Shown piece by piece: positions 47,401 to 59,200 of a DNA stretch of 64,000 nt. Within the stretch, counting starts at the first letter, position 1, and each line of letters opens with the position of its first letter. The position numbers were made by a program, and so were the translations under genes. The DNA is taken from positions 62,001-126,000 of the forward strand of contig NW_015971556.1 of assembly GCF_000182565.1 (NCBI RefSeq), read 5' to 3'. The stretch comes from Spizellomyces punctatus DAOM BR117. Taxonomy: Eukaryota; Chytridiomycota; Chytridiomycetes; Spizellomycetales; Spizellomycetaceae. Under the pieces are notes generated by a model. That model was not told the origin of the DNA. It made no database searches and worked only from the letters and a program-made list of their open reading frames with translations.

Positions 47401-50400
47401 GTCGTTGCACTTTCCGATGCCGAGTCCTCTTGCGGGCCACGAGCTGCGTTTACTCCAGTTGACACGCTAGGATTAACCGTTCCAAAGGTCATCATTGCTG
47501 CGGTGCTCGAGCTATACGGCCCTGATGAATCCGAGTCGAACGACTGCTTTCTGTCTACCACAGACGGGAACCGTGGGCGCCACGGCCCATATCGCGCATG
47601 GAGATCCTTCAAGCCAACGATCGCTACATACAAGTCCTTTCCTTCAACGCCGTCATTGTCAAAAGTCGCGCCATAGGTGCGTTTGGTAGGCCGGTGAACC
47701 TCAAACTCGTTTTGGCCTTCAATGGTTGACTTGAGTACCCTTCTTAGCATGACGGGAGTCAGCATAGCACCATTGCCCGTCAAAAGATCATTGACCTCTG
47801 CAGCAAACTCTTCAATAATCCAAGAAGGAAGGTTAACAGGTGATGTCAAGTGTTGAACTGTGGGCGTCCCAGCATCTGCGGCCCGTTGAAGAACCTGGCA
47901 AAGTGTCCCGTAAAACTCTGAAAAGTCATCCACAGGGACCGTATCGGCCTCTGGAGTTTTCTCCTCACACTGATCATTCTTCAGTTGGGATTCCGAATCC
48001 GTGGCAGAAAATGGGGAGACCAGGGATCCCGTGGGGCTTTGCACAGTGTCCACATACAACTCTGGGGCAGACTGTAGAGGAGAATCCTTCGCGCCGGCAT
48101 TCAATCTTCCAACTGTTGCTTCAACCATGTAATCCATCAGCGTGTTGCGGACGGCGGTGTCCAACCGCCCAGCAAGCCCATCCAAGTTGATGCTGCCCTG
48201 GCACCAAATGTCTGCAATAAGCTTATACCCTTTCCACTCAGTTGCATCCTCCTGGCCGCTGTGATGAGCGGGCATCCATTCTACATGTTCTAGTAGCTCA
48301 CCAGTGGTCACTGTCCCCTCCACTCCTCCTTCGGCACCGACGCCAGGTGCTTCCACCATGACGCGTCCCTCATGGTCCAGTAGTGCCAAGCATATAGAAG
48401 CGATTCCTTGGCCCACCGTCGCCTCTGTGGCAGTCGGATTTCGGGTGGGAATACAATTATACAAAAATGAAAAGTCGGATAGCTGCACTTCATATGTACG
48501 TTTCCTAGCGGGGTAAATAGCGATCAGCACCATATGACGCTGAACTTTGCCTTCAAAAAACGTACCCTTGAGGATTGTCAACGGCCCTGTCCGCCCATCC
48601 AAACGTGGCACCATAATGTTTTCTCAGACTGGACACCACATCCGCACCGCCAAGAACGTGCAACCACGACAATAAATTTTGTCGAAGGAGCAGCAGAAAC
48701 ACGTACGGGCTTCTCACCAGTGTAGGCAATTTGAACCATTCACGCCGAATGGGGCCACAGCCACGGCCCGCGGGTAGAATAAAGTCCAAATCCGCTCGAG
48801 TCAACTTTAACGTAACATTTCTGGCTAAAAAGGTCCCAAGAACATGTTGGGTAAGAGCATTGATCTTCACTTCCACCATATTTACAAACTCATTTGTGAT
48901 TTGTGGGCCAGGTCTATCCACTCCGAACACCTCCAGTACGAGCGCCCAATCTGGGGACCGAGACGTTCCGGTCGAGGGAGCTCCAGATACGACAGACGGC
49001 GGCGCCAAACTGGATATGGTTGAGCGTCTCATTAGAGGCGAGTTTTGTCCTTTTGGGGAATCCGATAGTCCCGGTCGAACTGTGGTTCCAAGCCCTTCGC
49101 TCAGGCTTGCCGACAATGGCGCAGCCTCGGACTTTTGATCCCTCTCCTTCTCCAGATCCAGTTCCTCAACAGACATCTTCATGTAAAAGACAGATCCTTT
49201 GGCAGCAAACACCAGCATGTTCTTCCTATTGACTATTCCGAATGCTTCTAGGGCAACAACGATGCTGCTCAACGCTTGGTGGGGACGAAGCCGCCAATGG
49301 AGTGGAAAGCTATGGCGGAAGACTAGAGGACAGGCAAAGCGGCCAACTGGGAAGCGATTGCCAGGTCCATGTTCCGGAGGAGAAGGGCTCGATGAGAGGT
49401 CGTCATCGTCCCTTGGTCGGATACGCAACTGTCCGGGTGCAGACTCATCCTCCTGATTTGTCGGAGCGATAAGGTACTTACTGATGAAGAAATACGCTTC
49501 GCTTAATACTTGTCCTGTGGGGCAACAAATACGTGATTTCCTTACCTGGCAGTATGCGTCTCACTCAGGCGCTTTAAGAGATAAAGCCGGTTAACCCGCT
49601 CACAGCAGTCCGTCACACCTTGGCGTACCGTGCGAACAATAGCCAATCTGTCATATCCAGTTACACGCTTCGAGAAGAAATGCACCTGCGCGGACTGTCC
49701 AGCCACTGTGACAATGAGCCAGAATTTGCGCCGCTTAGACGACCCCTGGCCCTTGAGGGTTCTGTCATCCTCTCTGACCGGTGACATTGTTCCTTCCTTG
49801 TCCACCTTGTCCAGAGGTTTGCTTGACTCGCTCTTCAATCCGTCCAGCGAGATTCCGAGTCCGTGCACGTTGGAGGCCGCTCTATCCTCATCCTCCAAAC
49901 TCAACTCATTTCTCTCAGCTTCATGGCTGTCCACAAATAATTCGTCAACCACACAGAACAAGTCCCCAAGTCTTTGCATTCCGCCAACGCCTAGATTCTT
50001 TTGTTCAAGTTCATCTTGGAACATGTGGACCCCTACAGTTGGGCTGATAAAAACTAAAGGAAAGTTCAATGCCAAGCTAGGACCAGATTCTGTAGCAGCA
50101 AAAACAGGGCTGGACCCTTCATCCTCAACGGCCGCATTGATACCATGTCTCTTTCGTAAAATGCCTTCGATAAGTCGAACTGTCGAGGCCTGTACCGGGT
50201 GAAACTCCAGAAGCGCGTGCATAATTTCATCTTCCAGTAACGCCTCGATTTTACGAGCCGTTTCTTGTAAGACTACCTCTTTATCTGTTGTCAACGAAGG
50301 AGGGGATTGCTCATTCAATGCCGCGTGCGATCCTAACGCTTCGTGAATGTCGCTTCCGGTTCCACTTTCCCGGCTTGGGCTGAGCAGGATACTATCCTGG

Positions 50401-53400
50401 TCGGATCCCTGACGAAGGCCACCACTTTTTATCGGCGAGTCCACCCGCAAACTTTGCGGGATAGTTAAGCACACCAAATGTAACACCGCTCTCGTCCCAT
50501 CGCCACTTTCTATCGGGCTCACAGACGTTCCAATATCCTCTGGAGTGAAATCCAACACCTCTGTGGTCTCTGTAGTCATTGAATTCTCATTTCCCAATCG
50601 GTACGATCCGGGAAGATCTGTAACAGGAATTTGAGAATGTTCGGCATCCGACACAGTCCGCTTTCGGAAAGAACACTCGGTGCGAATAAACAGCGGTGTT
50701 TCCGCACACTCAAGGTTCTTGAACAGTGTATTAAACTGCAAAGGACCCAAAGGCATGGTCGAGGATGACTGTTCCGGCGTCAGGCGTCTTCGACCTGTAG
50801 CAGGGCCAAAAGATTGACTACTGACTGGCACAGGTTGATGCGGTGGGGCGCTCGTACTGGTAGCGAACAGATTGAGGGTGGATCCTGTATTAGACCTTGA
50901 TGGAGGAGCCTCAGGTTGAGAAACACTTTTCACCAGCGGACGATAAAAGTAAACGTTTCCCTGAGTAACAGTTGATGACGGGACTGGACTGAAGTACTCT
51001 GCCAGCACTTCACGAAAGAGCTCCTGAACATCCTTCTCACTGCCCTCTCTAGAAGAATTTAAAGATGTAAAGGTTACGGCACAAGGACAGACGTAGTTGC
51101 AGTTTACTCACTCTTTCCCAGTTCCTCCCCTGTTGTCGCTATTGTCGATGCTGCTCAATCTTCTTCTTTCGCTCAAGATCCGCACATTCAAATAGCCTGT
51201 AATATCGATATCGATGCTTGTCTCGACGCAAGCCACCACTGCTCTTTGCAAGTCTTTAGTCTCCACATCATAACCCTGTAATAGTGCGGCATACACCGAT
51301 TTCGTAAACGCAGAAGCGAATGCATTATTTAGTTGTGATAGGAACTGTTGAGCGTATTCAGAAAGGGTATCATTTCCGGTTTCGCTCGCCGAAGCGTCCG
51401 CAATAGACGACTCATGGGAAGAGTTACGACTGCTTGAACAATAAAAGCCGCGGGTCGAGCCTTCCGCCAAGACACATCCGTCAACTAGTGCCTTATCCTG
51501 AGTTGACGGTGTCCATGTGCGGATCCTATAATCCTGCAACCCTCCTTTCTTAGGAGCGACGGGCTGAAAGGGAGGATCATCTGTAATAGGGATGCCGCTG
51601 CTTGGCAACCCCGCTCTAACGCACTCCACGACAGTCAGCGCTAGATACTGGGGAGACGTCTCGTCCTCTGTAGCCTCCGATTCTTGCCCCTCCATGTTAA
51701 CCTCTGTATTCAGCATCTTTAGCACTCCAGATCCTTGTCTTTTATTTTTCGACCATGGTTCAAGCGGATAATGGGGCAGGAACACAAGCACAAAGCTGTG
51801 CGGATCCCGGATTTTAACAAAACATTTGGAATCTGTAATGGGTCGCAGGAGGATGTCGGGAAAGTTTTCCTTGCTGTCATCAGAGATTTTCTCTATCGTT
51901 TCTTTAACCCGTTCCAGCAAATCCTTGGAGTGTTCTACCCCTCCGCTAGTTGAGGTCGTTCCCACTTGCCCATCACCCAGCAGAATCTCTCCATCAGCAA
52001 TCAAACCAATCATCCGCTCTAGATATCTGCAAAGGGCCAGATTGATCCTGCTCCTTCTGGTTGTCGCTAAAAACACCGCTTCGAGACTCAGCCAATAGCC
52101 AGGATTGGGCACCGCCGTGCTTTCCTGCACCTCTGGTTTACGCGATGGTATGTTCACGGTTAAGCTAAGGTCGCCACCTCGGGCCCGCAAAAGACCGGCA
52201 TGGCTAGGGGCACGGCTCAAATTCGCAGGTGTGGTAATTTCTAGCAAATTATTTGAAGATGGCGTGCCGGATCGATCTCCACGCAAAGACATTATATCTG
52301 CGATCATGTCGCTGCTAGATGTAAAAGGCCCTGGTGTTGGGGACGGTGACATGGCCCCATTTGCAGGGGACGCCAATACGCCACTGATCGCAGGAGACAA
52401 CGCTCCCTTGGGTAGCTCTTCACACTCGCCTTCACACACCGCAGGAAAATGATACGCCATTGTAGCAAACTCTGCGTCTTCTAGCACGTATCCAAGGGCA
52501 AACTTGGTCGTAACGGCGGTAAAGCCGCGAGCAGACGCAAACCGTTTAGAGCGTCCAACAGGTTTGTTGTCATTTTCCGGGCTTCCACCACCCGCGCGGC
52601 CCAATGCATGAATTTTATCAAACGTGAATAGCTTGTTAAACAGGTCGTGATCTTCCTCGAGCATTGTATCCGCTAACTTGTCATAATGCTCCTTGAATAA
52701 CGCCGCTACCGGCATATTACCCAGGGTATCACTTATCGCCACCTCCGACCCAGCCGGACCATCGACGATCGGTTCTACCCACAGCTCAGTTATGACGTTC
52801 ATATTTTTGTCATCTTTCATGAGAACAAACTGCACAGCACAGATTGTGTTGGGCTCCTGTTCCAGCTGCTGCGGATCGGCTTCGGCTCGAATTGCCTTCC
52901 GTTTCCGAATCTCAACTTCACGATACATTGTGAAGGATTCCGGTGTCTCGCTGATGGTAACGAATCCCTCTTCAACCCTCTTGCGATACATCAGGAGAAA
53001 GGCTAATTGATGTACAGGCATCCGATCGTCGCCAATATTCAGATCAAGTTTATCAACTTCCACATCTGTAAGCCACACCCACCGCTGATTGCGAAGATAG
53101 GCCTTTAAACCCGGATCGGACAAGTATCGCGCTTCGACTGCTTCGATGGCGCTGGCTAGTCGCGAAGCAGGAGATGGAGGTTCAGAATCGGGAGGTGTTC
53201 GAACAACTTTAATCGGCTCCTCCAGTATTCGCTCAGTACGGGACTCTTCAAGTTCGCCCTCCTCTCCAGGCTGGTACACTATCAGAAGCTGTCGTACCGG
53301 TTTTTGGCAGACGATGAGGGGTTGGAAGGTAGCCCCGGACGTCCTCATGGTGTGACTGATATTCCGGACGCCTTGAATCAACTCCGTTATCATGCCCAAC

Positions 53401-56182
53401 CTTTCCGCCGGTTCCATCCCAAAGAATGCCAACTGAAGTGTGGTAAGGCATTCATTTTCTGACGCCAGCGATAAAATACAAAAGCCAGAGGGGATTTCCT
53501 TTACGGTTTTGCCACCTTCAGTATCGATTTCGTGAGCAGGACTGTCCCCGTCTCTTTGTACGAACTTTAAAAACCGCCCTTTCCCAACCGCAAAAGTACA
53601 CCATTCCGATGTCAAGTGATCATTGAGGTAAATCGTGGCAACCTGTCGCTTGGTGCTTCTCAGACTTTCCCCTCCCGTAGATGTCGATCTCAGGATTACA
53701 TCACAAGTCCACTCATAAAAGGATTCCCATTTGCTTGTCATTATCTGTGCGAGCACTTGCCAGTAATTGTTCGGAGTGTTTGTTCCGTGACTACCGTTTC
53801 CCGGTGAGCCAGTTGCCGGTCTCCCACCAAATGAGGTCATAAGACCAAGGGCATTATCGGTGGTTAAAGGAAACATTCGCTGCTCAGTCTGCGGAATCAC
53901 TGAGAGGGCATATTTGGTGTTGTAAGATGCCAGCACCTGGATGTGTAATGAGGGCTTCATTGATGACACTCATTTTAATGGGCAAGAATGCAAAGACTAA
54001 CCTTGAAAGAATCATCTGTTTCATAGATTCTCCTTAGGAAGGCATGCAGTTTGACCAGCTTCTCCTCGATTGCATGATTAAAAGTGTTCTTTTGCTCCAA
54101 ATTCTGGGCATTGATGAATAAAATCGCAAATGCATGCTGTGCAAGAATATTCAATTCGATCCTTGGGAGTTTCTGCGATCTACCCGTCAATAGCGGTCGG
54201 TCTGTCGCTGTCCAGGTGGTCTTGATTGTATACATGACGGTAACGTTTGTGAACCAAGGCATTGTAAGGATGACTTCGACTTTGTCGGGCCGATTTGATC
54301 GTGGCGTCACATGCACGCTACTTAAAACAAAGCCCTCATGTAGGCGGGCAGAGATTATATACTCCAGATTGATATTTAGAGTGTAATCACGATAGCCGCA
54401 TAATATCTCGGCAACGAGGGGAGGTTTACTGGTGGGATCCCACGGGAATGACAGCTCCTCCAGTGATATGTTTTGGGTAGTATCAACACTGGCGTTCAAG
54501 AGTCGACCTCGCGGGCAGTCAACTGACCGTTCCCGCCGACTTCCATTCACTACCCGATACCGGTATTCTGTGCCCGATTTCGTCAGGGAACCATCGCGAA
54601 AAAGGAGGTGGCGGTGATAGAAATTCGGAGGTGGAGGAGAATCGGCTGGACTACTATCACCATCCAAATAGTTACAGTCCGCTCCGTATAGAAACGTTCC
54701 GGCAGCCGCAATACCTAGAAATCGTAAAAATTCGTTATCGGCGACATGACCGAAATTGGTCCCTGGCGTATATCCATCTCCTGCCCCGACTTGGATGATA
54801 GTGAATACTGCATTTTCGCGTGATAGCTTTCTACAGCAGTCTCGCGCAATTTGCTCCCCAGCTCCCGCTGGGCTAACAACACCGTCCGTAATGACTACCA
54901 ATGCCGACATGCAGTCCTCTGGCAGGAGGTTTAATGCAAATAATCCTCTGTTTACTGCCTTGAAAACGCTATCCGACGGAGTAGTATCCAGATTGGCTCC
55001 AATCGGCCTCGACGGAAGGCTCGCGTACTCTGCCGTGTCGGCCATTAGAAAACCTGCCTCATCAAGTGGCCCAATGTTGTCCTGAGTCTCCCAATCAGCA
55101 GAGGCGGCCGCTTGTGATCGAGTGTCTCTTTGTCGCTGCTGTACGAGATCGTGTTCATAAGCATTGAGCGCATCGTAAAGTCTCTCAGCAACCGCTTCCA
55201 TGTTGTTCCGGGTCACCACAACTTCCTGCAGCAGTACGCGAGTCGGGTACGTCCGACTGAAGTCTGCTGCTAACGGGCTTTGCTCACTGCGAAAATAGGA
55301 AGTTCCGCATTCAGCCAGTACCGTCACATATATAACCGGCTCGACCTATGAACATCAAGTAAGATTCACGCCTCAAACGGACCAGCTGGACTACAACCAC
55401 ACAACTCGGGTTTCATACATCATAGGTCCCATCGCGCATTGTGCTCTTCATCGAAAACGGTCTACATATTCCGTCTAGGCACTTGCAGAGCCTGCTCAGG
55501 ATTACCCGAAATCGGTGAGCAGCTTCAGACCAATTACCGTCGATATCACTTACGTTTCAAAAGCTACAGATATCAGCGCCTTGGCTTTCCCACTGCTATC
55601 GTCAATGACCGACATGGAAGGTGTAATGTCCACCACAAACACCATTCGATAGCGAGCCGCGAATGAGTAGATTCGAGTTTCTGGCGTAATGCGAAAGCGT
55701 CGATCTTGGGGAGATGACCGCCGCGCAGGCGTACGCAAGGGAGATGGGACAATGGGATCGTAAGAGATCGATCGCAAAGGTGGCGATAGAGAGTGGTCGG
55801 GGGATAGTGGGCTGTCCGGGTTTTCCGAAAGGGAATGCCGTGTCCATGGCAAATGGTGAGAATCGGTCGTAACCTCCACAACTTCCACATTATCATCCTA
55901 TTATAGTGCAATAGGAAAAATAACGTTTAGCCCAATTTGTCGCTTCTCAAAGCCCATAAAGAGAATGAAGCAGAAGCAACCATACGTCTAACTCTGCAGG
56001 CGCAAGTGGACGCAGGATGTGTCGCAGTATCCAGGTATCATAGTCGGCACGAGTGAAGATTGACGGTCGTTTCAGGAGCAATACGATGGCTGCAGCATCT
56101 TCAATGGTGGGGCCCTGCTTTCAAGAGGCGAGATATCAGCATGGGCCAGATCGTGACGAGATAGTAGATGCCTCACCGTCAT
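44472..56182 (-). CDS. SZT2: SZT2 orthologue, predicted KICSTOR/GATOR1 scaffold
   Basis: One 11-exon gene for about 3,680 residues, close to the size of animal SZT2 (about 3,400). Exons, all phase-consistent: 56177-56182 (only ATGACG), 55986-56114, 55554-55897, 55419-55491, 54002-55345, 51112-53936, 49546-51048, 48648-49501, 46016-48586, 45271-45932 and 44472-45203. The N-terminus lines up with SZT2 over its VWA-like first region: AIVLLLKRPSIFTRADYDTW; YRMVFVVDITPSMSVIDDSS (about residue 130); VIYVTVLAE; GLFALNLLPEDCMSALVVIT then DGV (about 335); and NFGHVADNEFLRFLGIAAAG. Later blocks that fit include LRNQRWVWLTDVEVD, EWFKLP with LLLLRQNLLSWL, and a C-terminal INDVVNTISFWLWSEV. Animal SZT2 holds KPTN, ITFG2 and C12orf66 together and brings GATOR1 to lysosomes so that amino-acid starvation shuts off TORC1. 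Long Ser/Pro-rich inserts separate the conserved blocks. Some junctions (e.g. 53936/54002) have alternative acceptors. Confidence 0.9.
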
Positions 56183-56406
56183 CGCGAAGCACAACCCCAC
56201 GTTCCAAAGAGGTTTTAAGACTCCAGATCGACAGGCGCTGTATCAGAGACAAATGGGAGAGCCGAAATAGGTAGATTGGCTGCCATTGGTTCTCGCAGAT
56301 GGCACCAAAGCCAAAGAAAGTGTTCGCAATGACACTTGCTCACTTCATGTATGGGTGGCGCAGTTCAGTGTTGATCTCAGCGTCCCAAGCAATTTCCAAG
56401 TAGAAC

Positions 56407-56632
56407 GAGATCATGAAGACTAAAGACTCGTTCAGAGCTCAAAAAAACTAGAGTATCGTTCAGAGATGAAGAAGACTAAGGACTCGCTCAAAGATCAAGA
56501 AAACTAAAGACTACCTCAGAGCTCAAGAAAACCAGAGTATCGCCCAAGGATCAAGAAGACCAAAGGCTCTTTGAGATATCAGGAAAACTAGAGTATCGCT
56601 CAAAGATCAAGAAGACTAGAGGATCGTCCTCA
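56407..56632. repeat. 28-bp tandem repeat, about eight copies, dimeric pattern
   Basis: Units of about 28 bp with the core GATCAAGAAGACTAAAGACTC. Two variants tend to alternate (ACTAAAGACTC and ACTAGAGTATC), giving a period of about 56 bp. It begins 225 bp upstream of the SZT2 ATG. Confidence 0.85.
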
Positions 56633-56775
56633 TTGCCCTCCAAATAAGAGCAAGTAGAAACAAAAGGAAAAAGACTAGACAACGATATAATGTAATTTTT
56701 TATTATATTTTATATTTTACAATGTTACATTCCTATTATCATCGTCCCATCCCCCTCCCCCGGCGTATTGTTTGT

Positions 56776-57052
56776 TGGGGGCCATCCCGTCGTTTGATAG
56801 TCCCCCCCTTCCCGTCCGTCGTGGGGGGTCTTGATGGCCCGCTGTCGGTGTTGGTGATTTGGGGGGGCATCTCGTTCTGATGACCCCCCCCCCCCCCCCG
56901 TCGTGTCGTGTCGGGCGGAGGTGGGGGGACCATCCCGGTTTGATGGCCCCCCGTCGTGCCGGGGTGAGGGGGTGGGGTGTGGGGCCATCTGGTTGATGGC
57001 TCCCGTCGTCGTGTCGGGGTGGGCGGGGGACCATCCGTTTTGATGGTCCCCC
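56776..57052. repeat. G/C-rich array of about six hairpin-forming units
   Basis: Repeated units of 40-60 bp, each with an inverted repeat around ACCATC-loop-GATGGT flanked by G runs on the left and C runs on the right. Best unit: 57026-57052, GGGGGACCATC, six-base loop, GATGGTCCCCC. Others start near 56776, 56822 (loop lost), 56861, 56922 and 56981. The units are joined by GTCGTGTCGGGG-like linkers. A run of 16 C lies at 56884-56899. Long frames across the array are by-products of its composition. Confidence 0.85.
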
Positions 57053-57742
57053 GGGGGGGTGTCCGGGCGGATCGGTTCGGGGGACTTCTCGTTTCATTTG
57101 CCCCACGGCGAGTCGTAATCCGCTCGACCTTGGCCGATGGACGATATCGGTGGTCTTCCAAGTAGTGAGATGTGCGAATAGTAATACTCGATGCGGAATA
57201 TCTGATACATGGAGATACTAGCTTGCATATAACGTCGGGGTTCAGACATGGGGCGGATGTTATTGAATTTTGGATAGGGTGTTGTGTATGTGCTATGTTC
57301 CAGTTGCCAGCAGATCTGTATTGCGCAGTTGAATTTGTCGACACTAATGCACTAAATAGACCTAATGTACATTTCAAATTAAAGATAGCGAGGTTGCTCT
57401 ATTGGTGCATGTACTGTCAATCCTTTAGGAAGAGACAAGCAAAAAGAACAAAAAAAAAGAACAGATGCATCCCATAATAGCGTACGACATGAGTAGGCTA
57501 CACTGCATCCAGTACAATAATTTCTGCATGTATTGCTATGCTTTCGTATTGTAAAGAGATCCCAGACCATACAGAGCCTGTGTTGAGGAATTGCAGGACA
57601 TGCCTTGCTAATTCAAAAGTCGAGATGGCCATATACTTGTAGTGTAGAGGTGACAGAAACTGGCACTAGCTACACCAGGGAAGATACCGGCGACAACCGG
57701 TTCGGAAAAGCCAAGTAATTCCCTCCTTACAACCAACTACTA
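57053..57742. other. Intergenic, no gene recognised
   Basis: Only short frames; nothing structured noticed after the hairpin array. Confidence 0.5.
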
Positions 57743-57956
57743 CTAGGCCCAATGGCACATGCAATACATTACGGTTGTTCTAACCGGGTAACTAAGCCCA
57801 CCACACGAGAGAAATCCTACTAAGCCCTTGATTCCGATATTCTTTAGTCGGAGGATGTTCAGATACTAATTAAACCAGAATTAGACTCGGAATACGGGCG
57901 TGGGAACATACAAAGATAATGCATACCTGCGATCGTTGCCAGAGCGGCATTCTCAT
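57743..57956 (-). CDS. Possible small spliced gene, unknown
   Basis: The first ATG after a good TATA box (58045-58051) opens ten codons (MRMPLWQRSQ) ending at a GTATGC donor. A 61-nt intron, the usual size here, leads to a second exon (57743-57865) that stays in frame for 40 residues (YLNILRLKNIGIKGLVGFLS and onward) to a TAG. The total is 50 residues with no family I recognise. The transcript could equally be non-coding, or use another acceptor. Confidence 0.25.
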
Positions 57957-58044
57957 GCTGGTCTTGAGAGTTGCTTGAGCGTGGGCAGATGCTTGCGAGT
58001 CGAAGATGGGTAAAGAGGAAAGGGAAAGAGACAGAAGGTCCCCC

Positions 58045-58051
58045 TTTTATA
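58045..58051 (-). promoter_or_regulatory. TATA box upstream of 57956
   Basis: TATAAAA followed by GGGG on the minus strand, 89 nt before the ATG at 57956. It lies in the 373-bp interval that separates this possible gene from RPB11 on the plus strand. Confidence 0.5.
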
Positions 58052-58329
58052 GACCTTCCGCATGCACCTCACCGCAGTTTAAAAAAAAACATTACAATAC
58101 ATGCCACACCAATCTGAGCGATAGAGGGGTGCTGATTATGCGATATGACTAACCGGATTAATCCGGATAATAATGAATTCTAGTGCCATTTTCAATCACC
58201 TCCACACTATGCAATATCTGCGCATGAGGCACAGTTGTCAAGGCTTCCAAAACGGTGCCACTGGTCGTTGGCAGCAGAAGCAGGCCACACAACAGTTTGG
58301 GTGAAATCTAAGCAACGCTCTCCGTCATC

Positions 58330-58923
58330 ATGTCCAACGCACCAGCAACATGGGAGCTGTACAATCTGGCACCTGGGGAAAAAAAGTAAGCTCATCCCGA
58401 CAATGTGCCTTATCTAAAGCCACGTTCTAACATACCGCACTATAGGGTCAGAGAGATAAAGGACACAAAGATCCCAAACGCCGCAACCTTTGAGGTCCAG
58501 AAAGAGGATCACACCCTTGGAAACCTCCTACGCACGTAAGATTTACCAACACATCCTGCTTCCCGCCTTGCGCAGAGTTCCTAACCCAGTTGGCTTGTAG
58601 ACAATTGTTGAAAAACTCTAAAGTCCTGTTTGCCGGATACAAAATGCCCCACCCACTGCACCATTCTTTTGTTCTCAAAGTTCAGACAACTCCAGAGACC
58701 TCACCTCTTGAGGTTCTGCAAAATGACGTGAATAGCTTGATTCGCGAAATCAGTTCTATCAAGCTCAAGTTTGAGGTAAACCATCTGAGAGAGTTCTTGC
58801 GTCAAGAGTATTTTTGGTGCTGAACGGCTCACACTTTTGTAGAATGAACTCACTCTACATGGTCTGACTCAGTCGGAGCCAATGGGCGGATCAATGTACA
58901 ACTCTGTCGATACAGCGTATTAG
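58330..58923 (+). CDS. RPB11: RNA polymerase II subunit RPB11
   Basis: Small core subunit that pairs with RPB3 in RNA polymerase II assembly (the alpha-like dimer). Four exons, 58330-58385, 58446-58535, 58601-58775 and 58843-58923, give 133 residues. The family signature is clear: [40 protein letters not shown] and [20 protein letters not shown] (compare yeast/human KIPNAATF..EDHTxGNxLR and VLFAGYxxPHPL). The C-terminal helix is [15 protein letters not shown]. Reading through the last donor would give an alternative end at 58823 ([15 protein letters not shown]); I prefer the spliced form, whose intron (67 nt, TTGTAG acceptor) is normal for this window. Length matches the family (about 115-130). 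Nuclear, essential housekeeping function. Confidence 0.95.
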
Positions 58924-59112
58924 AAAAAAGTCGATTGACCGGTGGTGCGCCAAAATGCTCCAACTCGTCTTGGAGGGCTCTGAAATGCCGATCCAATGCG
59001 CCAGCAACCTGTATATAAAAAGTACCAAAGCTATTGTAAATGCTATTAATTATTACCGAGTCGCTTATGATACATAAAATGCACATTGAGTATTATGCGT
59101 AACAGCTGTACT

Positions 59113-59200
59113 ATTAAGCCGAAGTGGATGGTTCCCCCGTCGCTACGTAAGTAATTATTAAGCCGAAGTGGATGGTTCCCCCGTCGCTACGTAAGTAATT
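59113..59200. repeat. Exact 44-bp tandem duplication over a stop codon
   Basis: 59113-59156 and 59157-59200 appear identical. On the minus strand the upstream copy (59157-59200) encodes the last residues of the J-domain/TMEM185 protein and its stop; the other copy lies in the 3' UTR. Confidence 0.93.

Noticed and set aside
53955-54001. 47-nt intron in SZT2
   Set aside because: The acceptor CATCCAG at 53937-53938 gives a 65-nt intron, in line with the rest of the window; the shorter option remains possible.
56717-57377. Long minus-strand frames rich in Pro, Thr, Gly and Arg
   Set aside because: They are read through the G/C hairpin array; their composition follows the repeat and there are no domains or splice support.
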